DNA of 64,000 bases from Amborella trichopoda (GCF_000471905.2 NW_006499705.1:5915312-5979311), one strand, 5' to 3'. Positions 12,101-22,549 are shown, numbered from the stretch's first letter. The notes: generated by a model not told the origin, from the letters alone. A program made the numbers and translations.

Positions 12101-13690
12101 TTTCATTGACACTTTTTAAGGTTTACTGTTAATTACGACAAGTTTTCAATTACTATGCAAGTTTAGAAGGGAGCTCACTCTTGCTTGTGGATTACCAGGG
12201 CGGATACGGGTGGGTGAGAGATATCGTCTTCAAGAACATAGTGATGATCAATGTTTCAAATCCAATTATAATAGACCAATATTACTGTGACTCGCCAGAG
12301 CCTTGTGCCAATTATGTAAGCAGAAGCTCACCTTGCATCAGAATTATATGAACTATTAATGACTTCTGTTAAGAGTTAATGACGTTTCCCAAGATATACA
12401 TTCAAACATCGTTCAATCTGCTGAGTGAGTAGTGGACCTTTCCATACCACAAAACTCTAATAATGCTTTAGGATTGAAACCAGGCAGCTGGCTCTGTGTG
12501 TGTGCACGCGTATGTTGTTTACATAGGGCCACTTTTAGTCATTTGATAGGAGCATAAGATAAATTTTTCAACTAAGGCATTAGGCATTATTGGACATGAA
12601 ATACCATGACTGTCAGTATATGCCTTTTTTACCAGAGACATTTAATGTCACTGCTCAGAGGAAGAAAGGAAATTATTGGAAAAATATAAGGGCGTGTATT
12701 ACCTAATATGAGTATGCTCTGCATAGGCATACCACTCACATAAGAGATTAAACAGTTTAAACAAATAATACATTCCCATTTTACAAATAAATTTATCTAC
12801 CCTAACAAATGACACAATTGCCACTTGTGATAAACATTTTGCTCTAAAGGATGCATGTCCAAAAAATAGAGTAGGTTTAACTTAATTAGTTCTCCATATA
12901 AAAGAGGTTTTGCATAAAAAACCACTTACATAGAGCCACCAAGTAATACAGAGAACCACAATAGAATCCTATCGCCCCACACGCATGCCCACATATCCAA
13001 CACATACTGCACAAATTATTCCCATCCATAATAGCTAGTTTATTTGAGGCTATAAAAGGGCTTAAGTTAGCCAATCATGCATGCAAATTTGGGCACAAAT
13101 AATTTTATAGAAAAGTATACAAAGAGACCATTTACTTTTAATACAAGGAAGTCACAATAACTCTTGTCCCTGAAATTTCAAGTTGGGTGGCTGTGAGTAT
13201 GTCAGTGTCTAGACCCAAAGTTCAAAAAAAAAAAAGTATTCCTCGATCTTTGTGAGACACCCCAAGCCATCCAATTTGATATCTAATGGCTAGTAACAAT
13301 TGTGACCTCCTTGTAACAAATATAATTGGTCTCATAGTATATAATCCTTAATTTTATTTTGTGTAATTCTGTGAAAGATCTATCAAACTCAAAATGATCA
13401 GTGCATTTATTTATTTATTAGCAATTTGAATTGCTTGAGAGATTACGTGCTTTTGTGTGTAGACATCAGCAGTCCAGATTTCAGATGTAACATTCGCACA
13501 TATTGTTGGAACTTCAAGAACAGATGTGGCAGTGAGGCTACTGTGCAGTAAGTTTGTTCCCTGTAACAATATTCATCTAAGTCACATCTCTCTAAAATCT
13601 TCAATAGGAAGAAGGGTCTCATCATTGTGCCAGAATGCACAGGGACTAACTCATGGTGCCATGGAACCACCCAGTTGTCTGCTTCAATAG
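2672..13690 (+). CDS. Polygalacturonase (glycoside hydrolase family 28), nine exons
   Basis: This is a secreted pectinase that hydrolyses alpha-1,4-galacturonan in the cell wall. Exons, all with GT-AG borders and matching phases: 2672-2854, 6137-6265, 7846-8010, 8661-8684, 8806-9013, 10108-10189, 10280-10388, 12199-12315, 13463-13690. They give 414 residues, a normal length. A hydrophobic signal peptide covers about residues 1-24, followed by NVKSYGAVGDGITDDT. All four family motifs are present: NTDG (215-218), GDDC (237-240), GHGIS (260-264) and RIK (295-297), which cover the catalytic Asp residues, the His and the substrate-binding Arg/Lys. The C terminus ends with a conserved Cys (PPSCLLQ). 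The ATG at 2672 was chosen over an in-frame ATG at 2600 because it starts the signal peptide and follows a GA-rich leader. Exon 4 is only 24 bases. Introns are long and full of repeats. Whether the enzyme is endo- or exo-acting cannot be told. Confidence 0.95.
2889..2975. repeat. Tandem duplication of about 42 bp in polygalacturonase intron 1
   Basis: Two copies of a unit containing TTTGTCAACTTACTCATGA and AAGCAAATTAGATCAGGGA lie head to tail, followed by a third partial start (GGGAAATTTGCCAA). Confidence 0.85.
3095..3372. mobile_element. Family A small DNA element (MITE), internally duplicated
   Basis: The left end reads ATACAATGAGAC and the right end reads AATAGTCTCATTATATATAA, an inverted pair that matches the other family A copies (best example 50994-51186). 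A 51-bp segment containing GTCTTTGGTACAATATTCAC is tandemly duplicated inside (about 3117-3218). There is no coding capacity. Confidence 0.7.
4005..5830. repeat. Tandem array of about 330-bp units in polygalacturonase intron 1
   Basis: About five diverged copies start at AGCTAACAAATGAATGAGAC-like sites near 4005, 4332, 4662, 5168 and 5509. Each has the same order of landmarks: a CT run, CACACA, TTTGCCCCTAGCTAAACC, AATCCCGAGTAA, AGGAATGAAACTCTAGAT, TCATGTTGT, then CCACATTATAGAAAGGTATG twice. The third copy is about 170 bp longer because of an insertion. Confidence 0.85.
4721..4886. mobile_element. Short insertion (about 165 bp) in one tandem unit
   Basis: In the third unit of the array, sequence from about 4721 to 4886 is absent from the other units. 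It separates CTACAATGA from TTTGCCCCTAGCT, which are adjacent elsewhere. AACTAC occurs at both edges and may be a short target duplication. There are no clear inverted ends, and the family was not recognised. Confidence 0.45.
6713..7110. mobile_element. Family B small DNA element (MITE)
   Basis: The left end contains TAAGGTACAACCTTAAACAATC and the right end contains TTTTAAGGTTGCAACCTTGTTAAGC, which are inverted copies of each other. The interior matches other family B copies (ATGGTTAAAATCAAATAGATC; GTGTTGTAAGATGCACTATTT). It lies in polygalacturonase intron 2. Confidence 0.75.
7404..7753. mobile_element. Family C small DNA element with AGGGGTGGCAA ends
   Basis: It starts AGGGGTGGCAATTGG and ends CCGTTGCCACCCCT, so the termini form an inverted repeat of about 14 bp. 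The interior is full of GGACCC/GGGTCC-type words. It lies in polygalacturonase intron 2, about 90 bp before exon 3. Further copies are at 27788, 34456, 36109 and 36771. No clear target duplication was found. Confidence 0.7.
8215..8443. mobile_element. Family A MITE with a perfect 9-bp target duplication
   Basis: Flanked by TCAATGATG on both sides (8206-8214 and 8444-8452). The left end has TGAGACCATTTACTTTTGATA and the right end has TATCAAAGGTAAATGGTCTCA, an inverted pair. It is 229 bp with no coding capacity. A 9-bp target duplication is typical of Mutator-like transposons. It lies in polygalacturonase intron 3. Confidence 0.9.
8455..8612. repeat. Partial family A copy with an internal tandem duplication
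   Basis: A segment containing CCTTTAGCTATTTGATTATAA is repeated twice about 55 bp apart, then runs into TTTTTGTACCAAAGATAATAGTC, which looks like a family A right end. The left end is missing. Confidence 0.5.
9060..9162. repeat. (CA)n / (TA)n microsatellite
   Basis: A stretch of CACACA followed by about 20 TA dinucleotides lies just after the donor of polygalacturonase exon 5. Confidence 0.95.
9432..9668. mobile_element. Diverged family A element
   Basis: The left end GGGATTGTGTGCAATGAAAC resembles the family consensus GGGATTGTATACAATGAGAC. The right end reads AAATAGTCTAATTGTATAC. The interior differs strongly from other copies, so it is either an old copy or a related subfamily. Confidence 0.5.
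10446..10512. repeat. Tandem duplication of 34 bp in polygalacturonase intron 7
   Basis: The unit GATGACACTGCAGAAACATG followed by GAGTTTGGGTTTCT occurs twice in a row with no visible differences, so the duplication looks recent. Confidence 0.9.
10850..11840. mobile_element. Nested repeat block with a LINE/SINE-like tail inside
   Basis: The outer edges read GCAGGCTGCCAATGGGCC (10854-) and GCTTGGCAGCCCAAC (to about 11834), a loose inverted pair enclosing GGCCCA/TGGGCC-rich arms. Inside lies AT-rich sequence with many TAGACTATA/TATAGTCTA words. At about 11255-11545, minus orientation, lies a segment starting CATCATCATCATC then AACTATTTGGATCAGCTAC. This matches, from memory, the 3' tail of plant RTE-type LINEs and the SINEs that copy them. 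It sits in polygalacturonase intron 7. Confidence 0.5.
13109..13348. mobile_element. Family A MITE with a perfect 9-bp target duplication
   Basis: Flanked by TAATTTTAT at 13100-13108 and 13349-13357. The left end contains GTATACAAAGAGACCATTTAC and the right end contains AATTGGTCTCATAGTATATAA. It is about 240 bp and lies in the last intron of the polygalacturonase gene. Confidence 0.85.
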
Positions 13691-14221
13691 AAGTTCATCT
13701 AGTCCCAACATGCTTTTGAGAGCGACAAGAGTTCCATTGATGAAACTTTATTACATTGTTAGATCTCTCTAGATGTGTTTGGGTCCCTCGAATCTTTATT
13801 AAAGAGAATCCCACTAAATGTTTCTTATGAACTAGTTCATTGAAAAGATAGCCTACTGTCATCAACCCGTCTCTGCAAGTGTCAGCCAATATTGCAAGGG
13901 AAAGGTCAAACTTTACTAAAGATATTCTCTCTTTTCACTCTCTTTTTATTTTGGCAGATAGTCAACATCCGAAATGTTTGATGTTTATATAACATAGATG
14001 GCATAAAACAAGATATAGTGATATTTAATACTAATGTTAGCTTTCCACATAAAATAAGGAAAAAAAGACAGTTGGCAAGAATGTTTTTGAGTGTCAAAAA
14101 AAGGTGAGAAATCAAGACTGCACGAGTATTGGAGACAGGTTAATCTATAGATCATGATGACATAAATGCAACATAAGAATGATGACAAACCTGATAACAC
14201 GATTGAGGCAAGAGTTGACAA
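13691..14221. other. Spacer between two convergent genes
   Basis: This stretch separates the polygalacturonase stop codon from the ALG14 stop codon, which lie on opposite strands, so it must hold both 3' untranslated regions. No further gene or repeat was recognised. Confidence 0.6.
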
Positions 14222-17200
14222 CTACATGAGACATCCGACGTAGTGAGCTTTACTATAACTTTTCTGCAATTGAGGCCATTGCACAAAGAACTGATCTGCC
14301 AAATGGAACTTGTAAAGCAGCAAACCACTTAAAGAGAGCTTCCTTACTCGAGCTATGCTCTCCACATAAACAATAGACATCCATCTGATACCAACTACCT
14401 GCAATTTATTCCAACTCAAAAGAGTGAGCTTCACGTTTTTCTGTGTTTCTTCAAATTGTGAGCTTCACCTTGAAAATGAATATCACTAAATCAGGACCAG
14501 CATTTCATCAGGGTCACAAACATCTCTTACATTTCTAAAATAACCAGCTTGGATTTTTTTTCCTTGATATGGTTACATTCCAAGCCACGCTCGAAATTCA
14601 TGTTAAACCAACATATACCTGATAAACTCTGCATGCCTTTGAATTTGAAGCAGCTAGCACAGTGAAAATGAAAAGTGAGACATCATATTCTTTAGAAAGA
14701 AAGGATGTTGTGCAACATAATCACATATGTATTGTATTACAAGATTTACAAAAACTTAGGTCTTCTAAAGCACACTGCATCAAAGTTAAGACAAATCTAT
14801 AATATGATCTCCTGTATATATCTAAGAGAACTCAGGCATGTGACAGACCCGGCTGCATAGCTATGACTTCAACTTTTATTTGATATCAACTTAAATAAAA
14901 TATCAAGTTGTCATATTGATAAACCATAATGGATACATGGCATAGAAATAACCTTAAAAAGGAAGGCAGCAACACAAATAGGTATACAAGTTCCTGGTCC
15001 ATTGCACAGGACCTGAAAATACAAACCAAGAAGAAAAACATCAGTTTATGAACATAATATCGTGTTGATTTTATTTTTGTAATTATATTTATTGAAAAGA
15101 AAAGAAGGACTAAAAGAAAATGTGGATACCATGTCAGGCCTGATTATAAATGTCATCCATAAAGCATGAAGCATAGCAAAAATAGTTGTCCCAATAGAGG
15201 TGAAATAGGATTGACCAACTTCTCGACTTCGATAAATTTGCATAAACTGAGCAGCCTCTACCATCTTTCCTACATTAGTCTGAATTACTAGTCAGCATTA
15301 TGCTGTTTTGGCACTATGTTACACAAAGTAAAAGTAAAAAAATGATGGCAAACAAACAGATCTGCAAGTTAAGCCTCAGTCAAAAAGTCCAAGATAATAT
15401 AGGGTGGCAAAAGGGCCTGGGTTGTTGGTTCAGACAGTAGAGATCACATAAATATCAAAATGCAAGAAAAAACAAACAGATTTGCAAGTAAAGCCTCAGT
15501 AAAAAAGTCCAAGATAATATCGGGCCTGGGTTGTTGGTTAAGATAGTAGAGATCGTAGGAATATTAAAACACATTTTCTTGCCATTGAACGAAATGCATA
15601 TTAGAGCTTCAATTAACACGTCTTTGTAATACAAATGACTAGATTTAACACAAATTTTAGCCATTCTGATTTATTTGGGGAACCATGATTTCCAAAAGAA
15701 GTTTGCATTCAACACTCTACATCAAGGTTCTGAAACACGGCTTGGCCAGTGAACTTTGGCCCTTGTTGAGCCCAGTTACTCAGAGTGGACTCACCTGAGT
15801 CCTGCACAGGGCCAAAAGGCCCTAAGAAAATTCAAAAATATCTGAAAAAAAAAAAAAGGATAGAGAAAGCAAAATAAAATAAAAAACAACTTTAAAAAGT
15901 TAAAATAAAAGTAGAGAAATTTTGATTTATGGTTTGAGAGACTTTAAAAAAATTCAAAAAAAAAAACATAAAAATAGGGATTATGGCACAAAAAAACCCA
16001 CCAATCTTTTCCAAAAAAAAAAGAAAAGCAAAATCATATAAAAAAAATTTATACAACATTTCTACATTTTTTTAAAAAAAATAGATTTTTTTTTTTTTCA
16101 TATGCCCTGAGTTACACACACAACTCGGGGCTACTATAACTCACCCCTAGGGCGAGTCCGAGTGAGCTCGGACGAGTCCTGGAACACTACTCTCATCTGC
16201 ATAACTTGAATCCCAAAAGGAAATCAACAAGCAATCCAAGAATTTAAAACTCAAATATCAATAAAGAAACAAGCAGCTAATCATCAAACAGTCTAGATAT
16301 CACATCAACTATCAAACAATGTAATCACCATGGAAGTTTCTCTCTATCTACCTCATAAGAGTAGGATTCTTCCAAAACCCTAGCTTTTTGAAGACTCATA
16401 TTATCAGTTGCAGCAGCAACATAACATCTAGGATAGAATCTGTCCCTATGAAGAACAGCTACAAGGTTAAGCATTTCAGCTGTGTGACCACCTGCATAAT
16501 CACAAACTCCAGTCTCAATTATGCTTTTTGTTATATATGAACTCCAATCTCAACTGAACACGTGCAAAATGTAAACATCAGTTTAGCCTATGTTAAAAAT
16601 TAGCAGTTAGCTGAATACAATAGGAGAGATCCTATCTATCACAATTTTTTGAGAATTTGGCAGTAAATTTTGCCCAAAGAAAATGTGTCCGAGTTATGAA
16701 TCATGAATCATTGATTTTTCCATTGTTTTATTAGTTTCCAGTTTTGATTCGTAAATATGGTATTAAAACCAAGGGGGGATTCGGCAAACTACAATGTTAA
16801 ATTCCAATTTTTGTTTTCTTTTTCCCGCAAGCAGCAAAAAAACATAAGTGAAAAAAAGAAGAAGAAAGAATTTCATGATAAACATTTTCCATTAGAAGTT
16901 TTTATCAACAAAAATCCATAACCGATGATTTACCCATTTGATTCCCATCCTAGGAGAAATTGAACTATATTATTTGATTTTGGGCTTATTAGGATGATTT
17001 CACTGTATATATTAAAATGGCAAATCTTATCAAAATACGCCTAACTTATCAATTATTTAATATTTTACCCATTTTCAACTATTCCAACTCGTGATCATGT
17101 GTAATTTTATAGGTTTTTATGAAATTAAATTAAAATGGATAAAAATGTTAGATATTTAATCTCTGAATTGCATTTTGATAAATTTCCCTGTTAAAATTGA

Positions 17201-17604
17201 GCCATAATTTGTTTAAAAGAGAAACTTGTAAATCGTGAAAACAGTTTAGGGTTTGATAGAGTCTCCAAAATACAAAATCTGATACACTATAATTCATTTG
17301 TCCTTAATTCCTAAAAAATTCCCTAAAAAATTCATCAACTACTAGTAATTTGATTCTTCCAAAAACTTGAGATCACACAATTCTTTCATCAGATCTAAAG
17401 GGCAAGTCAAAAAATGAATAAAATTAATAAGAAATACAATAAATTGCGGCAAGTGGTACCGGAGCCGAGAACGATGAGAGTCTTGAGGGCCTGCTGTGAC
17501 GAGCGACGCAGTGGCTTCCCTGTGCACCTTAACACATAGAGGATGCGAAGAATGAGAAGAGTAGAGAGAGAAAGCACGATAATCCAGTCGTTGAGCTTCT
17601 TCAT
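14222..17604 (-). CDS. ALG14: UDP-GlcNAc transferase subunit ALG14, five exons
   Basis: ALG14 is the membrane anchor that recruits catalytic ALG13 to the ER. Together they add the second GlcNAc to the dolichol-linked N-glycan precursor. Exons in coding order: 17604-17460, 16491-16352, 15264-15130, 15012-14953, 14398-14222, giving 218 residues, close to the usual length. The N terminus has one hydrophobic helix (about residues 8-26). Conserved blocks follow: LIVLGSGGHTAEM across the first junction, then AATDNMSLQKA, MQIYRSREVGQSY, CNGPGTCIP, YVESIARVRKLSLSGLLLYK and FVQWPQLQ. The start at 17604 follows a GA tract; an in-frame ATG at 17640 is possible. The acceptor of exon 3 (15265-15266) was chosen to keep frame and is the least certain border. 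Introns hold repeats, including a tandem duplication near 15352-15570. Confidence 0.93.
15352..15575. repeat. Tandem duplication of about 115 bp in an ALG14 intron
   Basis: Two copies contain AAAAAGTCCAAGATAATAT, GGGCCTGGGTTGTTGGTT and AGTAGAGATC in the same order. The second copy lacks a few bases. Confidence 0.85.
15722..16192. mobile_element. Possible family D element in ALG14 intron 2
   Basis: The left part reads GGTTCTGAAACACGGCTTGGCC and the right part reads GACGAGTCCTGGAACACTAC, so the ends are only loosely inverted. The middle is A-rich. Similar end words (GGAACACT, GAAACACT) bound blocks at 45834-46139 and 48150-49482. Confidence 0.4.
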
Positions 17605-17622
17605 TGAGAGAGAGAGAGAGAG
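17575..17622 (-). promoter_or_regulatory. GA-rich leader directly before the ALG14 start codon
   Basis: On the coding (minus) strand a run of CT dinucleotides ends just before the ATG at 17604. Similar runs lie next to the starts of the polygalacturonase and COPT5 genes. GAGA-type tracts are known binding sites of plant BASIC PENTACYSTEINE proteins; a role here is inference. Confidence 0.4.
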
Positions 17623-17694
17623 GGGAGAGAAAACAATCAAGAGAAAGGAGAGAGCCTGAGGAGGAATGAGAGGGACGATGGAGAATATAAATTT

Positions 17695-17997
17695 TTAAGT
17701 AAAATTACAAACAAAAAAAAAAAAACCTCCAAAACTACACGTTTTACGAAATTTCCTCCCTACCTCAATTCTTCTCTAACATTATTATTATTTTTATTTT
17801 TATTTTTATTTTTATTTTTTTCATTTTTTTTATTTTTATTTTTTTTTCAAGATACATTTTCTATACAAATACCCTCAATTTCAAAGGGTAATTTTTTCGG
17901 ACGAAAATGCCATTCTCGTGAACAAAAAAGCATTTTGAACGGATATTAACGTTGACTTACCGACCCCAGTAGCACATTACCCCGAACTGTAATTTTT
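17695..17997. mobile_element. Partial Mutator-like element related to those at 53339 and 57155
   Basis: The left end has TAAAATTACAAAC then CCTCCAAAAC, resembling the terminal sequence of the 57155-58115 element. GGACGAAAATGCCATTCTCG matches GGACAGAAATACCCTTCCCG of the 53339 element. Next, CCAGTAGCACATTACCCCGA parallels CAAGTAGCGTATTACCGGAG where the short-repeat array begins in that element. The array and right end are missing here. Confidence 0.5.
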
Positions 17998-18021
17998 TCA
18001 TTAGTTAGAGTTTAATTAGTT

Positions 18022-18457
18022 AGAGTTTGACGATCTGCAATGCTATTTCGTAAGCTCAATTCCTATCAATGGTTGGGGCTCTCTCCCAATTGACTCACCC
18101 AAAAAAAAAAAAATTTATTTTCAAAATTAATTTCAGATATAGATTTTGGATTCAAAATTGAACTGGTGATCCAAATTTGAAACAAAAACAAAAGATTTGA
18201 AAATAGGCAATTTGAAACTTTCTTTTCATATTGCTTTTTGTCATTCATTTTTATTCTTTTAAATATATTTTAATGTAAGGTTTAAATCCATGTTCTTTAG
18301 ATTCACTATCATGGTGGTTGAGATTATCGATGTGAATTTTTAGAACCAAAATTAGATGGATTTTAGAAGGAAACCACATAACAATGTTATGAATATGGAT
18401 ACCATTAACTTTTTCCATAAAAAAATGACTTTGAATTTTATAGATGGATTATTTAGA
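18022..18457. repeat. Left copy of a direct repeat of about 430 bp
   Basis: The segment from GAGTTTGACGATCTGCAATG to GATAGATGGATTATTT-like sequence recurs at 18902-19332 in the same orientation with few differences, mainly in a poly-A run and small indels. No coding capacity was recognised. Confidence 0.85.
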
Positions 18458-18479
18458 CCTTGCGATATATTTGATCATT

Positions 18480-18810
18480 TAGACCTTGCGATATATGGAC
18501 GTTAAAAAAATGGGTTTCAAGTCTTGAAAATAGGAAATCTTATAACACGTTATTTAGACTGTCGATTTTCAAGATTTTTTAAATGTTTATAGATGTGCTT
18601 GATCTATACTATTTTTGAAACTTTAAATTTTATTATTAGTTATGAAAATAAAATTTCAAGCCATCATAAAGATTTTCTATACTGAAAAGGATTCTTTTGA
18701 CATTATTTAAATATGCACCTCAAATCCATGCCATAAAAATAAAATGGACTCTATGGATTATTATAACTTTACTTCTATCGGTAAAGTTGCAACCTTATAA
18801 AAAAATTTTC
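18480..18810. mobile_element. Family B element fragment between the direct repeats
   Basis: The right end GTAAAGTTGCAACCTTATAAA and interior words (GACTGTCGATTTTCAAGATT, ATCTATACTATTTTTGAAAC) match family B. The left end is unclear. Confidence 0.55.
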
Positions 18811-18901
18811 TGTCTAGGGATCCATTTTGGGACATCAGGTCCATGAAACCTGACCATCACGATCATGAATACAAAGGAGAATGTCCGTTGGTGAGTAGGT
18901 T

Positions 18902-19332
18902 GAGAGTTTGACAATATGCAATGCTATTTCGTAGGCTCAATTCCTACCAAAGGTTGGGGCTCTCTTCCCATTGACTCACCCAAAAAAAAAAAAAAAAAAT
19001 TTCAAAATTAATTTCAGATATAGATTTTGGATTCAAAATTGAACTGGTGATCCAAATTTGAGACAAAAACAAAAGATTTGAAAATAGGCAATTTGAAACT
19101 TTCTTTTCATATTGCTTTTTATCATTCATTTTTATTCTTTTAAATATATTTTAATGTAAGGTTTAAATCCATGTTCTTTAGATTCACTAAGTGGTTGAGA
19201 TTATCGATGTGAATTTTTAGAACCAAAATTAGATGGATTTTAGAAGGAAACCACATAACAATGATACGAATATGGATACCATAACTTTTTCCATAAAAAA
19301 AATGACTTTGGATTTGATAGATGGATTATTTT
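18902..19332. repeat. Right copy of a direct repeat of about 430 bp
   Basis: See 18022-18457. The two copies start about 880 bp apart and enclose a family B fragment. Duplication of an 880-bp segment, or two insertions of one unknown element, are both possible. Confidence 0.85.
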
Positions 19333-20335
19333 AAGCTTTGTTTTTGGACCATCCATCACGTATCATATTTTCGAAGTGCTGTAGATTGAGTGACTTAGGA
19401 TATTTTTCACATCCTAAATATATCTGAGATGGGTTTTTAAGAATGGAGCCACATTGGAATAAGATCTCCTTCAAACTTTTCCTATTTCTAATACCATTAA
19501 ATTGATCAAACCACCTTAAAAACCAATAAGGTAATTGAATAAACCAATTTATCAAGCTGCTGTTAATGATACTTTTGTTGTTTTTTACTTTTTTTTAAAA
19601 AAAAATTGCATAAAAAGACATCCATGATAAGCTTCATGTGAGATAACTAACCCTAAAGAGGGATATTGAGGCCCCGATTGGAGGTCCTAATAGCCATATC
19701 TCGATGTTATTTTTATAAGCCATTTCGGGCAACAACGAAAATACTTTTTTTTTTCTTGCCAATTCTGTTGTTTGCAAAACGTGCTATTGCGGACATTTAG
19801 CCATTGCTTTTTTGATAAGCAAAAACCCAGACCTCATTTCATGAATCGTATTTATGAATAATGACATGCCAAGTTGACGCATTATCTAATCTAGAGCAAC
19901 TTTTTTAAATGAACATATTAATATTTTACTAACTTCCGAAAAATAGTACAAGAGAGAAAGAAAAGAAAAAAATACAGAAAAATAAAACGAAGTTAGTGAT
20001 CACCAACGAGTCATGATGAATGCCACTTTTGACAAGAGAATCATCCTCAGTATTGGATTTTTTAAAGTGTGGCATAACACAACAGACTGCGACAATTGAA
20101 ACTCTCTAATCTCCATAAACAATGACGTTAACTTTCACGGGACCCAGTTTTCCCTTTTCCCAAACTACAATATTTACATAATCCCCCTCAACAATTTTAC
20201 CTAATTTAGAGCAACTTTGAGGAAGTTTCATCCCAAATCTCAAAAAATGACGGCATCCAAATTAAACCAAAGTAGTCAACACCTCCCTCTAACCATAGTG
20301 CTTATCACAATGAATGATTATTTAGGTGTATAGTT
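19333..20335. other. AT-rich intergenic sequence, nothing recognised
   Basis: No gene, RNA or repeat with recognisable ends was seen. Reading frames are short and unconvincing on both strands. Confidence 0.5.
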
Positions 20336-20449
20336 GTGGAATGTGTATTGGTATGACCCGGTCCAAACGCTGGAACGGGACCCGAAGAGTTGAGTTTAGA
20401 TGCACTTGACCTTAACTTGGCTCTGTTTTGGGTCCTAGTCCATCCTAGA

Positions 20450-20520
20450 CCCTTATTTCGTACGTGGGGACACAATTTTCTATACCCTTATTTCGTACGT
20501 GGGGACACAATTTTCTATAG
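20450..20520. repeat. Tandem duplication of about 35 bp
   Basis: CCCTTATTTCGTACGTGGGG followed by ACACAATTTTCTATA occurs twice in a row without visible change. Confidence 0.9.
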
Positions 20521-20547
20521 TTTTTACTCAGACCCATCTTGACCCCA

Positions 20548-21381
20548 TATCTCTTGTCTTAGTTATGAAAAGGTTAACTAGGTGTATGTTGTTTGCGGAT
20601 GACATAGTTTTGATTGATGAGATTATAAATGGTGTCAATACAAAATTAGAACTTTAGAGGGATGCTTTAGAATCTGAATATTTTAAAATTAACCAGATTA
20701 AGATAGAATATATAGAATACAATATTAGTAATAATAAGAATAGAAACATGGAACTAGTTAAGATTGATGACTAAAAACACTTAAGAAAGAGTATTTTTTA
20801 TATCTTGGGTCAATAACCTAGGAAAATGGAAAATTGAGGAAAATGTCACTCATAGAATTAGAGTTAAGTAGGTGAAGTGGAGATGTGCATTTGGAGTTTT
20901 ATGTGACCGCCGCATGCGAATGAAATTGAAAGAGAAGTTCTATATGACAGCTATGAAACGAACTTTACTTTGATGGGGGCAGAATGTTGTGCAGTCAATA
21001 AATAACATACTCATAGGATGGGTGATATTGAGATGAAGTGTTGAGATGAATGAGTGGCAAGACAATAAATGATATAATTCGAAATGAATATGTTCGAGAG
21101 AACTTAGGTGTAGCTTCGATAGATGATAAGATGAGTTAAAGTAAAATTAAGTGAGCCAGCAATGTGCAATGTAGACCCAATATAGCACCGATAAGAGGTA
21201 CAATTTGGTTCAGATAGAAGGCTCTAAAAATGTAAAAAGATTACCCAAAAGGACATAGATGAAAGTAGTGAGAAAAAATATGAGGATTTATAGTTTTATT
21301 AAGGGTATGACTAGAGGAAAATATCGAAATATGATTCATATAGCTGACCCCAAATAATTGGAATAGCGTTATAATGATGAT
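20548..21381 (+). mobile_element. 5'-truncated LINE (RTE-like) with reverse transcriptase remnant
   Basis: Translation near 20580 gives RCMLFADDIVLIDE, the catalytic FADD motif of a non-LTR reverse transcriptase. Downstream pieces read RNEYVRENLGVASIDDKM (about 21078-21131), found in the C-terminal part of common plant LINE proteins. The 3' end runs into ATAATGATGATAA, a short simple tail typical of RTE-type LINEs. Imperfect flanking copies (ACCCATCTTGACCCCAT at about 20532, ACCCGTCTTGATCTCAT at about 21382) look like a 17-bp target duplication. The reading frame is interrupted many times, starting with a TAG soon after the FADD motif, so the copy is dead. It is about 830 bp. Confidence 0.8.
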
Positions 21382-21629
21382 AACCCGTCTTGATCTCATT
21401 GGTCTCTCTTGGATCCATCTAGAGTCGTAAGTAGGCATATCAACTTATATTGATTGCTGTCTAATAATAACATATACAGTAATTTGTGAAAGCTCAAACT
21501 CTGTCATTAAATATATAATGCAACAATGGGACACCAACCTGATACGCTATAAAGTAGGGGTTGCCATACAAAGTTTTATTCGTAATTTTTGTTTTCAAAT
21601 TCAATTGCATATGGACGCAGTTTTGTAAA

Positions 21630-21985
21630 AAATGTGGTTGCATAAGTTTGCAATCTTAAACAATCAAATTAAGGTGCATGTTCAAACTTTGTCACGCGAT
21701 GCAATTTTGGTGTCTAAAAGTCTTAAGATGGAGAGACAATCTATTTTTATTTTTAATTATAAATATTTGAACTCCAAAAATAGTTTAAATCAAGCAAATT
21801 TATAAATACGTAAAAATCTTGAAAATAGACTATCAGATAATGTATTGCAAGATGCACTATTTTTTATACTCAAAATATTTTTTTTTTTTCATATTCATAC
21901 ATTTCGATATTGATACGATCAATTAGAGAGTTTTCCAACTTCAAAACAACCGTTTATAATGACTTAATGGATTTTTTAGGTACAC
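21630..21985. mobile_element. Family B element, diverged
   Basis: The left end reads GTTTGCAATCTTAAACAATC. Interior words AGTTTAAATCAAGCAAATT and GTATTGCAAGATGCACTATT match the family. The right end is worn (TTTTAGGTACACCCTATTTCC). Confidence 0.6.
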
Positions 21986-22155
21986 CCTATTTCCTCTTGG
22001 TAAATAGAGGGATATGAATGTTTGTATATCGAAGTTGATATAAGTCAGTAACACTGAGGTAACCCATTTTTTATTTTGGGAAATTCATCAAAAGATACCC
22101 CTGATATTAGACCTACTTAATATTTTATCCCGGTGTATTTTGATAAAATTTTAAT

Positions 22156-22534
22156 GGGTGCGATTTCTATAAAGTTGCAACCTTAAACAATCCAATCAAA
22201 TTTTATCATAACATATAATTTTGTTGTAAAAAACTATTAGGATTATCTTAAAATCTATTTTCATATCTAATTAAAAAAATTTAAACTCAAAAAATGGTTA
22301 AAATCAAAGAGATCTATAAACATATTGAAATAGTGAAAATAGACGGTCTAAATAATGTGTTGCAAGATGTACTATTTCAGATATTCAAAAATTCTTTTTT
22401 TATATATTCATACATCTGGATGTGGAGATGATCAAATAGAGAGTTTTTCAACATTAAAACGGCCTTTCTTATAAATTTTTGAGATGCATCTATATTCTAC
22501 ATTTTAAAGTTGCAACCTTATATAAACTTTTCCC
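22156..22534. mobile_element. Family B MITE with a 9-bp target duplication
   Basis: The left end is GGGTGCGATTTCTATAAAG then TTGCAACCTTAAACAATCC. The right end is AAGTTGCAACCTTATATAAA then CTTTTCCC, its inverted partner. Flanks are AATTTTAAT (22147-22155) and ATTTTTAAT (22535-22543), 8 of 9 matching. Confidence 0.85.
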
Positions 22535-22549
22535 ATTTTTAATTAAAGG

